This document shows, piece by piece, positions 1 to 7,272 of a stretch of DNA of 17,418 nt (positions are counted from its first letter, which is position 1; each line of letters starts with the position of its first letter). Location of the stretch: positions 1 through 17,418 of the forward strand of contig CAYQAJ010000094.1 in NCBI GenBank assembly GCA_964415245.1. Reading direction: 5' to 3'. The DNA is from CAYQAJ01 sp964415245 (lineage in GTDB: Bacteria; Planctomycetota; Planctomycetia; Pirellulales; Pirellulaceae). Below the pieces are notes generated by a model. It had not been told where the DNA came from and searched no databases. It saw nothing but the letters and a program-made list of their open reading frames with translations. A program made the position numbers and the translations under genes.

Positions 1-1432
1 CCATCGGCCGGAACAGCTTGCCCTCGACGCCTTCCAGCGTGAGGATCGGCAGGTACACGATCATGATAATCAGCTCGCCGAACATCGTCGGTTTACGGAC
101 TTCGACGGCCGCGTCGCGCACCACGTCCAATTTGGTATGACCGCGGGGGATGCCGTGCGAAAGCCGCCGTACGCAGTTCTCGACCATCACCACCGAGCTA
201 TCGACGACCAGCCCGAAATCGATCGCGCCCAGACTCAGCAGACTGGCCGCGATGCCGAATCGCAGCATGCCGGAAAAGGCGCACAACATCGACAGGGGAA
301 TCGCCAGCGCCACAATCAGCCCGGCTCGCAGATTTCCCAGAAACAGGAACAACACGGCGATCACCAGCAACCCGCCTTCGAACAGGTTGTCCTGCACGGT
401 GGCGATCACGTGATCGACCAGCTCGGTGCGGTCGTACACGGTTGCGACCTCGACTCCGGGCGGCAGCGACGCTTTGATTTCCTCCATCTTGTCCTTGAAG
501 GCGTAAGTTACCTTGTGGCTATTTTCGCCCATGAGCATGAAGCCGAGCCCGTAGACGACTTCGCCTCGGCCGTCGGCGGTGACGGCTCCGCGGCGAATTT
601 CGTGGCCGATTTGCACGTCGGCCACGTCGCGCACGCGGATCGGCACGCCATCGATGGCCCGAATCACCACGTTGCCGATCTCGTCGACGTTCACCGTTCG
701 GCCGATGCCGTGCACCAACAGCATCTCGGCGTTGCGGGTGATGTTGCCGCCGCCGACGTTGCGGTTGTTCTCGCGCAAGGCGGCGACCACGTCGTCAAAC
801 GTCAGGCCATGCTTGATGAGGCGGTTGGGGTCGATGCGGACCTGGTACTGCTTTTCGTATCCGCCCCAACTGTTCACTTCGGCCGAACCGGGCACCGTGC
901 GCAATTGAGGCCGTACGACCCAATCGTGAATGGTTCGCAGCTCGGTCAGCTTCTCGAGTCGCTGACTCTCCGACAACGCCGACATATCGACGTCCTGGAG
1001 CCGTACGACGTAGTGGAACACTTCGCCCAAGCCGGTCGAGACGGGCCCCATCTTCGGCCGTTCGATGCCCTCGGGAAGCGCGACGGTCGCCAGCCGCTCG
1101 CCGATCAATTGCCGCGCGAAGTAGATATCGGTGCCATCCTGGAACGTGACCACCACCTGGGACAGCCCGAACTTCGATACCGACCGCAGTTTTTCCAAGC
1201 CGGGCAGCCCGCTGATGACCTGTTCGATGGGAAAGGTAATCTGCTTCTCGACTTCCTCGGGCGACAGCGACGGCGCGCTGGTATTGACCTGCACCATCAC
1301 CGGCGTCGTATCGGGAAAGGCGTCGATGTCGATGTACGTGAGCGACCAGGCGCCGGCCACGATGACGGCGACGACGGCCAACAGGACGATGCCGCGATTG
1401 CGGAGCGAAAAGTCAATGACCCAATTCAACAT
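1..1432 (-). CDS. czcA: CzcA-type RND heavy-metal efflux pump, N-terminal part
   Basis: Inner-membrane proton-driven pump subunit of a tripartite metal exporter; 477 codons are visible of a family usually a little over 1000 residues, so the C-terminal half lies beyond the window start. Translation begins MLNWVIDFSLRNRG, followed by a first membrane segment (about residues 14-32) and the family-typical stretch DAFPDTTPVMVQV. The decisive motif is DFGxxxDxxxxxxEN at residues 405-419, with D405, D411 and E418 matching the proton-relay triad known for CzcA. This points to Zn/Co/Cd export rather than Cu/Ag. The ATG at 1430-1432 fits the family N-terminus; a GAGAG upstream, part of a heptamer repeat, is the only Shine-Dalgarno-like sequence. 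It lies 125 bp behind the adaptor gene, so the two are probably co-transcribed. Exact substrate is inferred. Confidence 0.93.
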   Translation of the reverse strand, partial: MLNWVIDFSLRNRGIVLLAVVAVIVAGAWSLTYIDIDAFPDTTPVMVQVNTSAPSLSPEEVEKQITFPIEQVISGLPGLEKLRSVSKFGLSQVVVTFQDGTDIYFARQLIGERLATVALPEGIERPKMGPVSTGLGEVFHYVVRLQDVDMSALSESQRLEKLTELRTIHDWVVRPQLRTVPGSAEVNSWGGYEKQYQVRIDPNRLIKHGLTFDDVVAALRENNRNVGGGNITRNAEMLLVHGIGRTVNVDEIGNVVIRAIDGVPIRVRDVADVQIGHEIRRGAVTADGRGEVVYGLGFMLMGENSHKVTYAFKDKMEEIKASLPPGVEVATVYDRTELVDHVIATVQDNLFEGGLLVIAVLFLFLGNLRAGLIVALAIPLSMLCAFSGMLRFGIAASLLSLGAIDFGLVVDSSVVMVENCVRRLSHGIPRGHTKLDVVRDAAVEVRKPTMFGELIIMIVYLPILTLEGVEGKLFRPM

Positions 1433-1435
1433 GGA

Positions 1436-1524
1436 CGACTCTCGACTCTTGACCCTATTCCGCTCTTGACTCTTCCACGCTCGGCAGACCGACTCTCAAC
1501 TCTCGACTCTTGACTCTCGACTCT
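1436..1524. repeat. Degenerate heptamer repeat (CGACTCT)n between adaptor and pump genes
   Basis: Two blocks of 7-bp units lie in the 125-bp gap. Block one (1436-1456) reads CGACTCT, CGACTCT, TGACCCT. Block two (1490-1524) reads CGACTCT, CAACTCT, CGACTCT, TGACTCT, CGACTCT. About 33 bp between them holds further CTCTTGACTCTT-like remnants. On the sense strand of the flanking genes the unit is AGAGTCG, so the first block ends as a purine-rich tract just ahead of the czcA start codon. It is a simple-sequence array; any role in translation or slippage is a guess. Confidence 0.85.
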
Positions 1525-1557
1525 TACGGCCGACCGGCCGCCTCAGTGTTCGCACAG

Positions 1558-3312
1558 TCACCCCGCGCCGAGGTTGCCTTTGAGCAACTCGGCCCGCAGC
1601 ACGTCGCTCCCTTTGGTGACAATCACTTCTCCTGGCAGCAGGCCGGCGATCACTTCGGTGTAGTCGCCGTTTGTTATGCCGGGGCGCACCATGCGAGTGT
1701 GAAAGACCTTGTATGACCCTTCGGCCAGGTAGTCTCGATCGCGCACGAACGCCACATGGCAGCAGCCTTCCCAGTGAATCGCATCCTTCGGGACGACGAT
1801 GGCGTTGTCCTCTTCGCGAATCTCGATCCGGCCGCCGCCGAAACTCTCGTCGCGCAAGTGTCCGTCGTCGTTGGGGATTTCGGCTCGCACTTGCACGGTC
1901 CGCGTCTGGGCATCGATGCGCGTGCTGATCCACGTAATCTGGCCGGTGCGCTCCTCCGTGCTGCCGTCCGGACGGAAAACGACTTTCTGGCCGTCCCGCG
2001 CGTACCGAGCGTCTTCCAGCGGCACGTCCAGCACCAGCCACATGGTGCGGTTGTCGACGACCGTGAAGAGCGTCTTCGTCGTGTCGATTACTTCCCCGGA
2101 TACGACGTCGCGCCCGACGACAACGCCGTCGCGCGGCGCCGTGAGGGGAATGAGGTTCGCCGTCGAGTGTTGCGGATCGAGCGATTGCGATACCGATGGC
2201 GGCAATCCGAGGAAGTGCAGCCGCGCGGCGAGATCCCGCCCGCTGCTGACGCGCGCATCGTCGAGCGTGATGGACAGACCGAGGTTGGCCAGCGATTGCA
2301 GCGCTTTGCGCACGGCGGCCTCAGCCTCTTGCCGCGCCGCTTCGACCTCTTGCAATCGCCGCTGCGCGATGGCGTCGCCCAACCGCTCCAGCCGGTCGAG
2401 CGTCTGGTCCTGCAGATTGAGCTGGGCAACGGCCTGGAGCAATTCCGCTTTGGCCTGTCCCACGGCCGCGGCATCGACTAGCGCCAGCAGGTCACCTTTC
2501 TGAACCGCATCGCCGACGTTTTTTTCGACCCGCCACACCGTGCCCGCGGCTCGCGATGCCAGCCGGGCGACCCGCGTCGGATCGTAGCGGACCTCGCCGT
2601 TGGCTTCGATGGTTTCGGTGATGGGCCCGCGCCCGACCAGCCCAATGTCGATACCCGCCTTGTCAGCCGCCTCCCGGGATGCGAACTGAATGCGGCGCAG
2701 GTGCAGCTTGCAGGTGGGATCGTTCTCGGACCGCTGCCTCGTCGCCAGCGCGATCTCGGCGCGTCGAAGGTCGTCGCGGAAGATGGCCGGCGTTTCCTTG
2801 AGCTGGGCGAGTTCAGGGTGCTCGAACACACACTCGGCCACGCCATGTTCCCGACACCATCCAAATAACCTCCCCTTGGGCATCAGTTCGACTTTGCAAG
2901 CGATGCAATCGGCCTCGGGGACGCCGTGCTCTTCGCACCAGGCCGTGTCCGCGGCTTCGCGCCGCCCGATGAGCTCCGAGAATTTCGGCAGTCTCCATCC
3001 GTGGTGATGTCCGAAGTAACCCAAACCGACCAGCGCGGCCAAAATCAGCAACGCGGGAATCGATCGAGCGATCCAGCCTAAAACCGATGCGCGGCGCGGT
3101 TGCTCGCGACTTTCGTCATTCGGCGTTTCGGCATGCGGCCTTTCGCCGCTCGGCGCTTCGCCACAGGGCATAGTGCGGCTTTCCTTCGCGGCGACTACGT
3201 GCGCAGCCGCGGTGCCGGCCGCCTCGCGATCGCGGCGCCGAATGGGCGAGTCGGAAGCGCTTTCGGTCGCGCTGGGCGCGCCGGGTCTGGATTCACTGCT
3301 GTTCGCACTCAT
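1558..3312 (-). CDS. RND efflux periplasmic adaptor subunit (CzcB/CusB type, HlyD family)
   Basis: Membrane-fusion protein that links the RND pump to an outer-membrane channel; 584 residues from the chosen ATG, longer than most CusB/CzcB proteins. Order: a polar, probably disordered N-terminus (1-75), one membrane anchor (about 84-100, ALLILAALVGLGYF), two Cys motifs (WCEEHGVPEADCIAC, Cys126/136/139; WCREHGVAEC, Cys153/161), a CxxH at 201-204, then the adaptor core starting ANGEVRYDPTRVARL with a barrel-sandwich half (VGDAVQKGDLLALVD), an alpha-hairpin rich in Gln/Leu/Glu, and beta-barrel and membrane-proximal domains to the C-terminus. The Cys motifs look like metal-binding sites. The frame stays open upstream to an ATG at 3477; 3312 was preferred because MSANSSES starts the polar tail and the extra 55 residues look unlike coding sequence. 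No strong ribosome site decides this. Confidence 0.9.
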   Translation of the reverse strand: MSANSSESRPGAPSATESASDSPIRRRDREAAGTAAAHVVAAKESRTMPCGEAPSGERPHAETPNDESREQPRRASVLGWIARSIPALLILAALVGLGYFGHHHGWRLPKFSELIGRREAADTAWCEEHGVPEADCIACKVELMPKGRLFGWCREHGVAECVFEHPELAQLKETPAIFRDDLRRAEIALATRQRSENDPTCKLHLRRIQFASREAADKAGIDIGLVGRGPITETIEANGEVRYDPTRVARLASRAAGTVWRVEKNVGDAVQKGDLLALVDAAAVGQAKAELLQAVAQLNLQDQTLDRLERLGDAIAQRRLQEVEAARQEAEAAVRKALQSLANLGLSITLDDARVSSGRDLAARLHFLGLPPSVSQSLDPQHSTANLIPLTAPRDGVVVGRDVVSGEVIDTTKTLFTVVDNRTMWLVLDVPLEDARYARDGQKVVFRPDGSTEERTGQITWISTRIDAQTRTVQVRAEIPNDDGHLRDESFGGGRIEIREEDNAIVVPKDAIHWEGCCHVAFVRDRDYLAEGSYKVFHTRMVRPGITNGDYTEVIAGLLPGEVIVTKGSDVLRAELLKGNLGAG

Positions 3313-3513
3313 GGGATTTGTCTCGGCGAGCCTGACGAATAGGCTGAGATGCGCGCAATCCTTGCGGGGAATAAAGCAATTACCCGGCGCTGCCAGCGTC
3401 GCCTGTCGCGTCGGATTCGGGCCGCGCCACGTTTCACGTATTGCGGCGCAGGCCAGAGCGCAACGTCGAGGCGACACAAGAAGCAGGTCGAGTGACGTCG
3501 CCGGCGGCGGCGA

Positions 3514-3915
3514 TTAGATCTGCAGCACGCACGTCAGCGTGCAAACGTCCCGCCCGGTAGACAGCGGCGGGAACTGGTGAGGCGGCTCCAGCGTGGAGAC
3601 GGCCGGCGAGAGTTCGGACGATGTCAGGGCCGCGTCATCGAGCCACCAGTGCGTGGCGGGCGGCAATACCATGCTCACTTCCGCCGTTCGCACCCCGTCC
3701 ATGATGGCTCCGCGGCAAAAGCAGTCCCGCTCACTCTTGTCGGAATGCCGCGGAGTCTGCCCGTGCGACGGATCCTCGTGCCGGGAGCAATTACCCTCGG
3801 CCTGATCGAGTGAATCGTGCGCGCAGACCGACCTGCACTGTCCCTCCCTCTGACAGAGAAAAGGGCAGCTCAGCACCATCGCGATTAACAGGTGTGAGGT
3901 TGCCTTGTGCAGCAT
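3514..3915 (-). CDS. Small Cys/His-rich exported protein, first gene of the RND efflux unit
   Basis: 133 residues of no family I can name. The N-terminus MLHKATSHLLIAMVLSCPFLC looks like a signal peptide; LSC at 15-17 could be a weak lipobox. The rest is rich in metal-ligand residues: nine cysteines (17, 21, 27, 31, 43, 65, 67, 125, 129) and eight histidines, including CQREGQCRSVC and DCFCRGAI. It opens the unit that continues with the RND adaptor and pump, with 201 bp between its stop and the chosen adaptor start (36 bp if the adaptor starts at 3477). GGGAGG lies 12 nt ahead of the ATG. A periplasmic metal-binding helper for the exporter fits the context but is inference. That it is a real gene is supported by its own promoter-like and ribosome-site sequences and by the signal peptide. 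Confidence 0.75.
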   Translation of the reverse strand: MLHKATSHLLIAMVLSCPFLCQREGQCRSVCAHDSLDQAEGNCSRHEDPSHGQTPRHSDKSERDCFCRGAIMDGVRTAEVSMVLPPATHWWLDDAALTSSELSPAVSTLEPPHQFPPLSTGRDVCTLTCVLQI

Positions 3916-3927
3916 ATTCGGCCTTTT

Positions 3928-3933
3928 CCTCCC
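3928..3933 (-). promoter_or_regulatory. Ribosome binding site GGGAGG for the Cys-rich protein
   Basis: On the minus strand GGGAGG stands 12 nt ahead of the ATG at 3915, slightly far, with a second purine run (AAAAGG) closer in. It supports 3915 as the start of this short gene. Confidence 0.55.
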
Positions 3934-3936
3934 GAT

Positions 3937-3953
3937 TTGACTATTATCGTCAA
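3937..3953 (-). promoter_or_regulatory. Candidate -10 box inside an inverted repeat (operator) of the RND efflux unit
   Basis: The plus strand reads TTGAC-TATTATC-GTCAA, a perfect 5-bp inverted repeat with a 7-bp centre. On the minus strand the centre contains GATAAT (3943-3948), a good -10 hexamer placed about 28 nt ahead of the first start codon. No convincing -35 is seen 17 bp upstream. A dyad over the -10 is where a repressor of the ArsR/SmtB or similar winged-helix type could act, but no such regulator is encoded nearby and the regulator family is not determined. Confidence 0.45.
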
Positions 3954-4087
3954 TCTAAGGTCTGCCCATTACCCACGTCAAGCGAACTCGCTGATAGCCG
4001 AAGACGGCGAGTTAGATCGGGTAAGAGGGATGCTCGCCTGGCGACGCTTGCACTTCAGTGCCACGGCGGGGGAGTGCGCTGCGCCCC

Positions 4088-4672
4088 TTACTCCGGAATC
4101 GGCTGGCGGACCAGGGCGCTAAGGTCCTTGAACTCCGGCGCGGCCGAAGTTTCGCACCACTCGAACAGAGCCGATTCGACGGTGGTGAGCGTGGCGCCGG
4201 CGGAGTCCATCCGCCGCAGGGCCACGTCGCGATCCACGTCGAATCGCGATCCCGTTGCGTCGACCGCCACGTACACGCGAAAGCCGTCAGTCATCAAATC
4301 GAGCACCGTTTGCTGCACGCAGACGTGCGTCTCGATCCCCGCCACCAGAATCTTGAAGATGCCCCGCCTGGCAAAGTCGGCGAAGATCTCGGGGCAGGCA
4401 GCGCAACTGAACGCCCGTTTGGCGGGAATGTCGCTCAACCGACGAGCGAGCTCGGGCGTCGTGGGGCCGAGACCCTGGGGATACTGCTCGGTCGCAGCGA
4501 CGGGAACGCCCAGCAGTTTCGCCCCGTCGATGAGCCGACCGATGTTCCAGATGATGCGCCGGTGGCCGGGCACGAGCGTGATCAGCTTCCCTTGCACGTC
4601 GACGATCAGCAGCGCCGAATCGTGGCGCGACAAGAGTTCCGGGCTGCGCGGAATGGCGGGCGCATCGTCCAT
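4088..4672 (-). CDS. Isochorismatase-family cysteine hydrolase (YcaC/nicotinamidase fold)
   Basis: Predicted cytoplasmic hydrolase of 194 residues, normal for the family. The catalytic triad is visible: D25 in LLIVDVQGKL, K85 in AKRAFSC and C118 in ETHVCVQQ, on the usual alternating beta/alpha background, plus TEQYPQGLG typical of the YcaC/ISOC2-like branch. Substrate cannot be told from sequence. The chosen ATG (4672) places the family N-terminus correctly. A GTG at 4723 in the same frame would overlap the ATPase stop codon by 4 nt (GTGA) and has AGGA 9 nt upstream, so translational coupling from the longer start is a real alternative. A link with metal resistance is not established; it may simply share the transcript. 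Confidence 0.9.
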   Translation of the reverse strand: MDDAPAIPRSPELLSRHDSALLIVDVQGKLITLVPGHRRIIWNIGRLIDGAKLLGVPVAATEQYPQGLGPTTPELARRLSDIPAKRAFSCAACPEIFADFARRGIFKILVAGIETHVCVQQTVLDLMTDGFRVYVAVDATGSRFDVDRDVALRRMDSAGATLTTVESALFEWCETSAAPEFKDLSALVRQPIPE

Positions 4673-4719
4673 ACGCGCAGAATAGCGAAGCGGCCTGCAC
4701 TCGTACAGGGCGGCGCCCT

Positions 4720-7023
4720 TCACTTGCCGCTATCCTGGTCACCGCCGGACAACAATCGCATGCCGTTGGCGATCACCAACAGGCTGGCCCCCACGTCGGC
4801 GGCCACGGCCATCCACATGGTAGCCAGTCCGAGCGTCGCCGGAATGAACACGGCTACCTTGATACCCAGCGCCAACCCCACGTTCTGCCATAGCACGTGC
4901 CGCGTGCGTCGCGCCAGCCGCACAAGCTGCGGCACGCGGCGCACGTGCGGCGACAGCACCACCACGTCGGCCGTTTCCAGCGCCGTGTCGCTCGACTGCG
5001 ATCCCAGCGCGATGCCGACACGCGAGGCGGCCAGTGCGGGTGCGTCGTTCACGCCGTCGCCTACCATGGCCAGGTTCGAGCACGTGTCCGATAGCGCTTT
5101 GACCCGCTCGACCTTTTCCTCGGGCAACAGGTCGCCATGGAACTCGTCGATGCCCAGCTCATGGGCGATGCGTCCCGCGACCGGCGCACTGTCGCCGGTG
5201 AGCATGACCACCTTGCGAATGCCCAGATCGCGCAGCTCGGCGATTGCCTGTGCCGCGTCGCTCCGCGGCTGATCGGCCAGGTGAATCGCCCCGATCACGC
5301 GATCCTCCGTGCCGACCAGCACCACGGTTGCTGCGCCGTCGGCGGCACGAGTCAGCTCCGCGGGCGCCCTGGCGCGCAGTCGCTGGTCGAAGAATCGCGG
5401 GCTGGCAACGTAGTAAGTTTGTCCGTCGATTGTACCTTGGACGCCTTCGCCTCGTAGCGCACGGAAGTCCTGCGCATGGGGCCATTGCGTTCCGCGCTGT
5501 CGTGCGGCCGCCACGATTGCCGCACCCAGCGGGTGTTCGCTGTGCGATTCGAGGGATGCCGCAATGCGGAGCACTTCGTCGGGCGATGTCCCGTCGGCGG
5601 GCACAATGTCGGTCACGCGCGGGCTGCCGACGGTGAGCGTGCCGGTCTTGTCGATGGCGACGCCATCGATTACCGCCGCCGTCTCCAGGAACTGGCCTCC
5701 CTTCACCAGCACGCCGTACCGAGTTGCCCGGTGCAGGCCGCACACGATCGTAATCGGCGTCGAAATGACCAGCGCGCACGGGCACGCGATGACCAGCAAC
5801 ACCAGACCTCGGTGAATCCAGTCGAACCAGGCTTCACGGGGCATGGGCGTTAAACCCGCCAGCGAAAAGTGCGAGGCCAGCGGGATGCCGAGAGCCACCA
5901 GCAGCGACAGGGCGATGATTGTAGGGGTATAGCGGCGGGCGAACTGATCAATGAACCGCTCGCTTGGTGCGCGGGCCGACTGTGCCTGTTCCACCAGCCG
6001 CGCGACGTGGGCCAGCGTACTGGCGTCGGATGTTTTCGTCGCGCGAACGTGCAGCATGCCTTCGCCATTGAGCGATCCGGCGAACACGTTGTCGCCCGGT
6101 TGCTTTTCGACGGGAGCGCTTTCGCCGGTGACCGGCGATTGATTCACGAAAGAGCGGCCGTCGGTCACCTCGCCGTCGGCGGGGATGCGTTCCCCCGGTT
6201 TGACGAGTAACAAATCGCCCACGGCGATGTCCTCCGGCGCTACGTCGTCGTAGGGGAGTTGTGTGGATGCGAGGGGAGCGTCGTGCGATTGGCTGGCGAC
6301 CTTGGGGGCGGCGCCGTCGCCATCCCGACCTTCGTCGCCGGCGCTTTCGTCTACCCCATCGCCCTGGCTGAGGCGATGGGCGAGTGTGGGCGTCAGCTCG
6401 ACGAGCGTTTCCACGGCGTGGCGTGCGCGACCCAGGCTGTACTGCTCCAGCCACAGCGCCACGCCGAACAGAAACATGGCCGTCGGCGCTTCGAGCCACT
6501 CGCCCGTCGCGGGAGCCAGCGCCAGCGCCCCGGCCGCCGCCGTGCTCATCAGCACGTTCATGTCGAGCCGCACCAGCCGCAGCGCTCGCAGCGCCGCCCG
6601 AGCCACGGGCAAGCCCGACAGCACTGTGGAGACGATTGCCAGGACGCGCAGCGCGAGCGTATCGCCCGACACAATGTACAGCACTCCAGCCAGTGCCAGC
6701 GCTACGCCGCCTGCGATCGTGGCGGGATGCAACCGCGCGCCTCGACCGCCGGTCGCGCCGCGCGCCGACGCCTGTCCTTGCGAGGCAACCTCGGCGGGAA
6801 AGCCAATTCGACGCAGCCGTTGGGCGACCGCGTCGGAATCGAGTTGCTCGGGGTCGAATTCAACGCGGAGGCGGCTCCGCACGTAGTCGGGCTCGATCCG
6901 CAGCACGCCGGCCAGCGAAACGAGGCCCGCTTCGATGAGCTGAAATTCCTCGGGGCAGTCCATGGCGGGGATGTAGAACGTCTCCGCTCCCTGCCGCTTC
7001 TGGTTGGGTCTGTCGGATTGCAC
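4720..7023 (-). CDS. Heavy-metal translocating P1B-type ATPase (ZntA/CadA-like)
   Basis: Inner-membrane pump that exports a soft divalent metal, probably Zn/Cd/Pb, using ATP. With the GTG at 7023 it has 767 residues: one N-terminal metal-binding domain whose motif is MDCPEE (C23; the usual second Cys is Glu), membrane segments, a TGES actuator motif, CPC at 414-416 in IACPCALVISTP, the phosphorylation site D458 in DKTGTLT, SEHPLG, MLTGDS, and GDGVND at 655-660. The last membrane pair keeps the Lys and Asp of the ZntA group (GIKVAVF and AVAADVG). An acidic insert of about 40 residues (GDGVDESAGDEGRDGDG and following) sits before the actuator domain. The frame is open to a TTG at 7161 with a GTG at 7119; the start is uncertain because the first 46 residues show no family similarity. 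Confidence 0.94.
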   Translation of the reverse strand: MQSDRPNQKRQGAETFYIPAMDCPEEFQLIEAGLVSLAGVLRIEPDYVRSRLRVEFDPEQLDSDAVAQRLRRIGFPAEVASQGQASARGATGGRGARLHPATIAGGVALALAGVLYIVSGDTLALRVLAIVSTVLSGLPVARAALRALRLVRLDMNVLMSTAAAGALALAPATGEWLEAPTAMFLFGVALWLEQYSLGRARHAVETLVELTPTLAHRLSQGDGVDESAGDEGRDGDGAAPKVASQSHDAPLASTQLPYDDVAPEDIAVGDLLLVKPGERIPADGEVTDGRSFVNQSPVTGESAPVEKQPGDNVFAGSLNGEGMLHVRATKTSDASTLAHVARLVEQAQSARAPSERFIDQFARRYTPTIIALSLLVALGIPLASHFSLAGLTPMPREAWFDWIHRGLVLLVIACPCALVISTPITIVCGLHRATRYGVLVKGGQFLETAAVIDGVAIDKTGTLTVGSPRVTDIVPADGTSPDEVLRIAASLESHSEHPLGAAIVAAARQRGTQWPHAQDFRALRGEGVQGTIDGQTYYVASPRFFDQRLRARAPAELTRAADGAATVVLVGTEDRVIGAIHLADQPRSDAAQAIAELRDLGIRKVVMLTGDSAPVAGRIAHELGIDEFHGDLLPEEKVERVKALSDTCSNLAMVGDGVNDAPALAASRVGIALGSQSSDTALETADVVVLSPHVRRVPQLVRLARRTRHVLWQNVGLALGIKVAVFIPATLGLATMWMAVAADVGASLLVIANGMRLLSGGDQDSGK

Positions 7024-7129
7024 CGAGGAACGGTCCTGGAGCTGGTGGACGGCGCCGACCGCGAGTCGCCGCGATGCAGGTCGCCGTCCGCGCCAGCAAA
7101 GAGTACCTGACGTGTCCACCTTTACAGGA

Positions 7130-7158
7130 AGTATAGAAACCTGCGTCAAACCCGTCAG
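7130..7158 (-). promoter_or_regulatory. Candidate sigma-70-type promoter for the P1B ATPase
   Basis: On the minus strand CTGACG (7153-7158, 4 of 6 to TTGACA) is followed after 17 bp by TATACT (7130-7135, 5 of 6 to TATAAT). Transcription would begin near 7124, only a few bases ahead of the in-frame GTG at 7119. If real, either the message is nearly leaderless from 7119 or it has a leader of about 100 nt to the GTG at 7023. Confidence 0.4.
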
Positions 7159-7169
7159 CAACAGTCAGC

Positions 7170-7182
7170 GGGGCTCCGCCCC
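7170..7182. repeat. Small GC hairpin in the divergent ATPase/hslV spacer
   Basis: GGGGC-TCC-GCCCC forms a 5-bp stem, and TGGAGCGGGGC directly follows and can compete for pairing. It lies between the two divergent genes upstream of both. No function can be assigned, and the spacer shows no further convincing promoter for hslV. Confidence 0.35.
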
Positions 7183-7272
7183 TGGAGCGGGGCACCGTTT
7201 TGCGTAAGAATAAGCAAGCCGGCACGAATGGGATTCGCCGGCGCCGGAGGCTCGGAGCAATCTGGGCGTACG

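Noticed and set aside
137..1513. Long plus-strand frame opposite the RND pump gene
   Set aside because: It is the shadow of the czcA frame in GC-rich DNA; the minus strand gives a full CzcA-type sequence with D405, D411 and E418, and the plus frame has no family features.
1496..2041. Minus frame overlapping the adaptor 3' end
   Set aside because: Arg-rich out-of-phase shadow of the adaptor gene; the adaptor frame has the expected C-terminal domain.
4050..4061. Palindrome GCACTTCAGTGC as a terminator of the ATPase-hydrolase unit
   Set aside because: The loop would be only two bases, the stem five, and no T-run follows.
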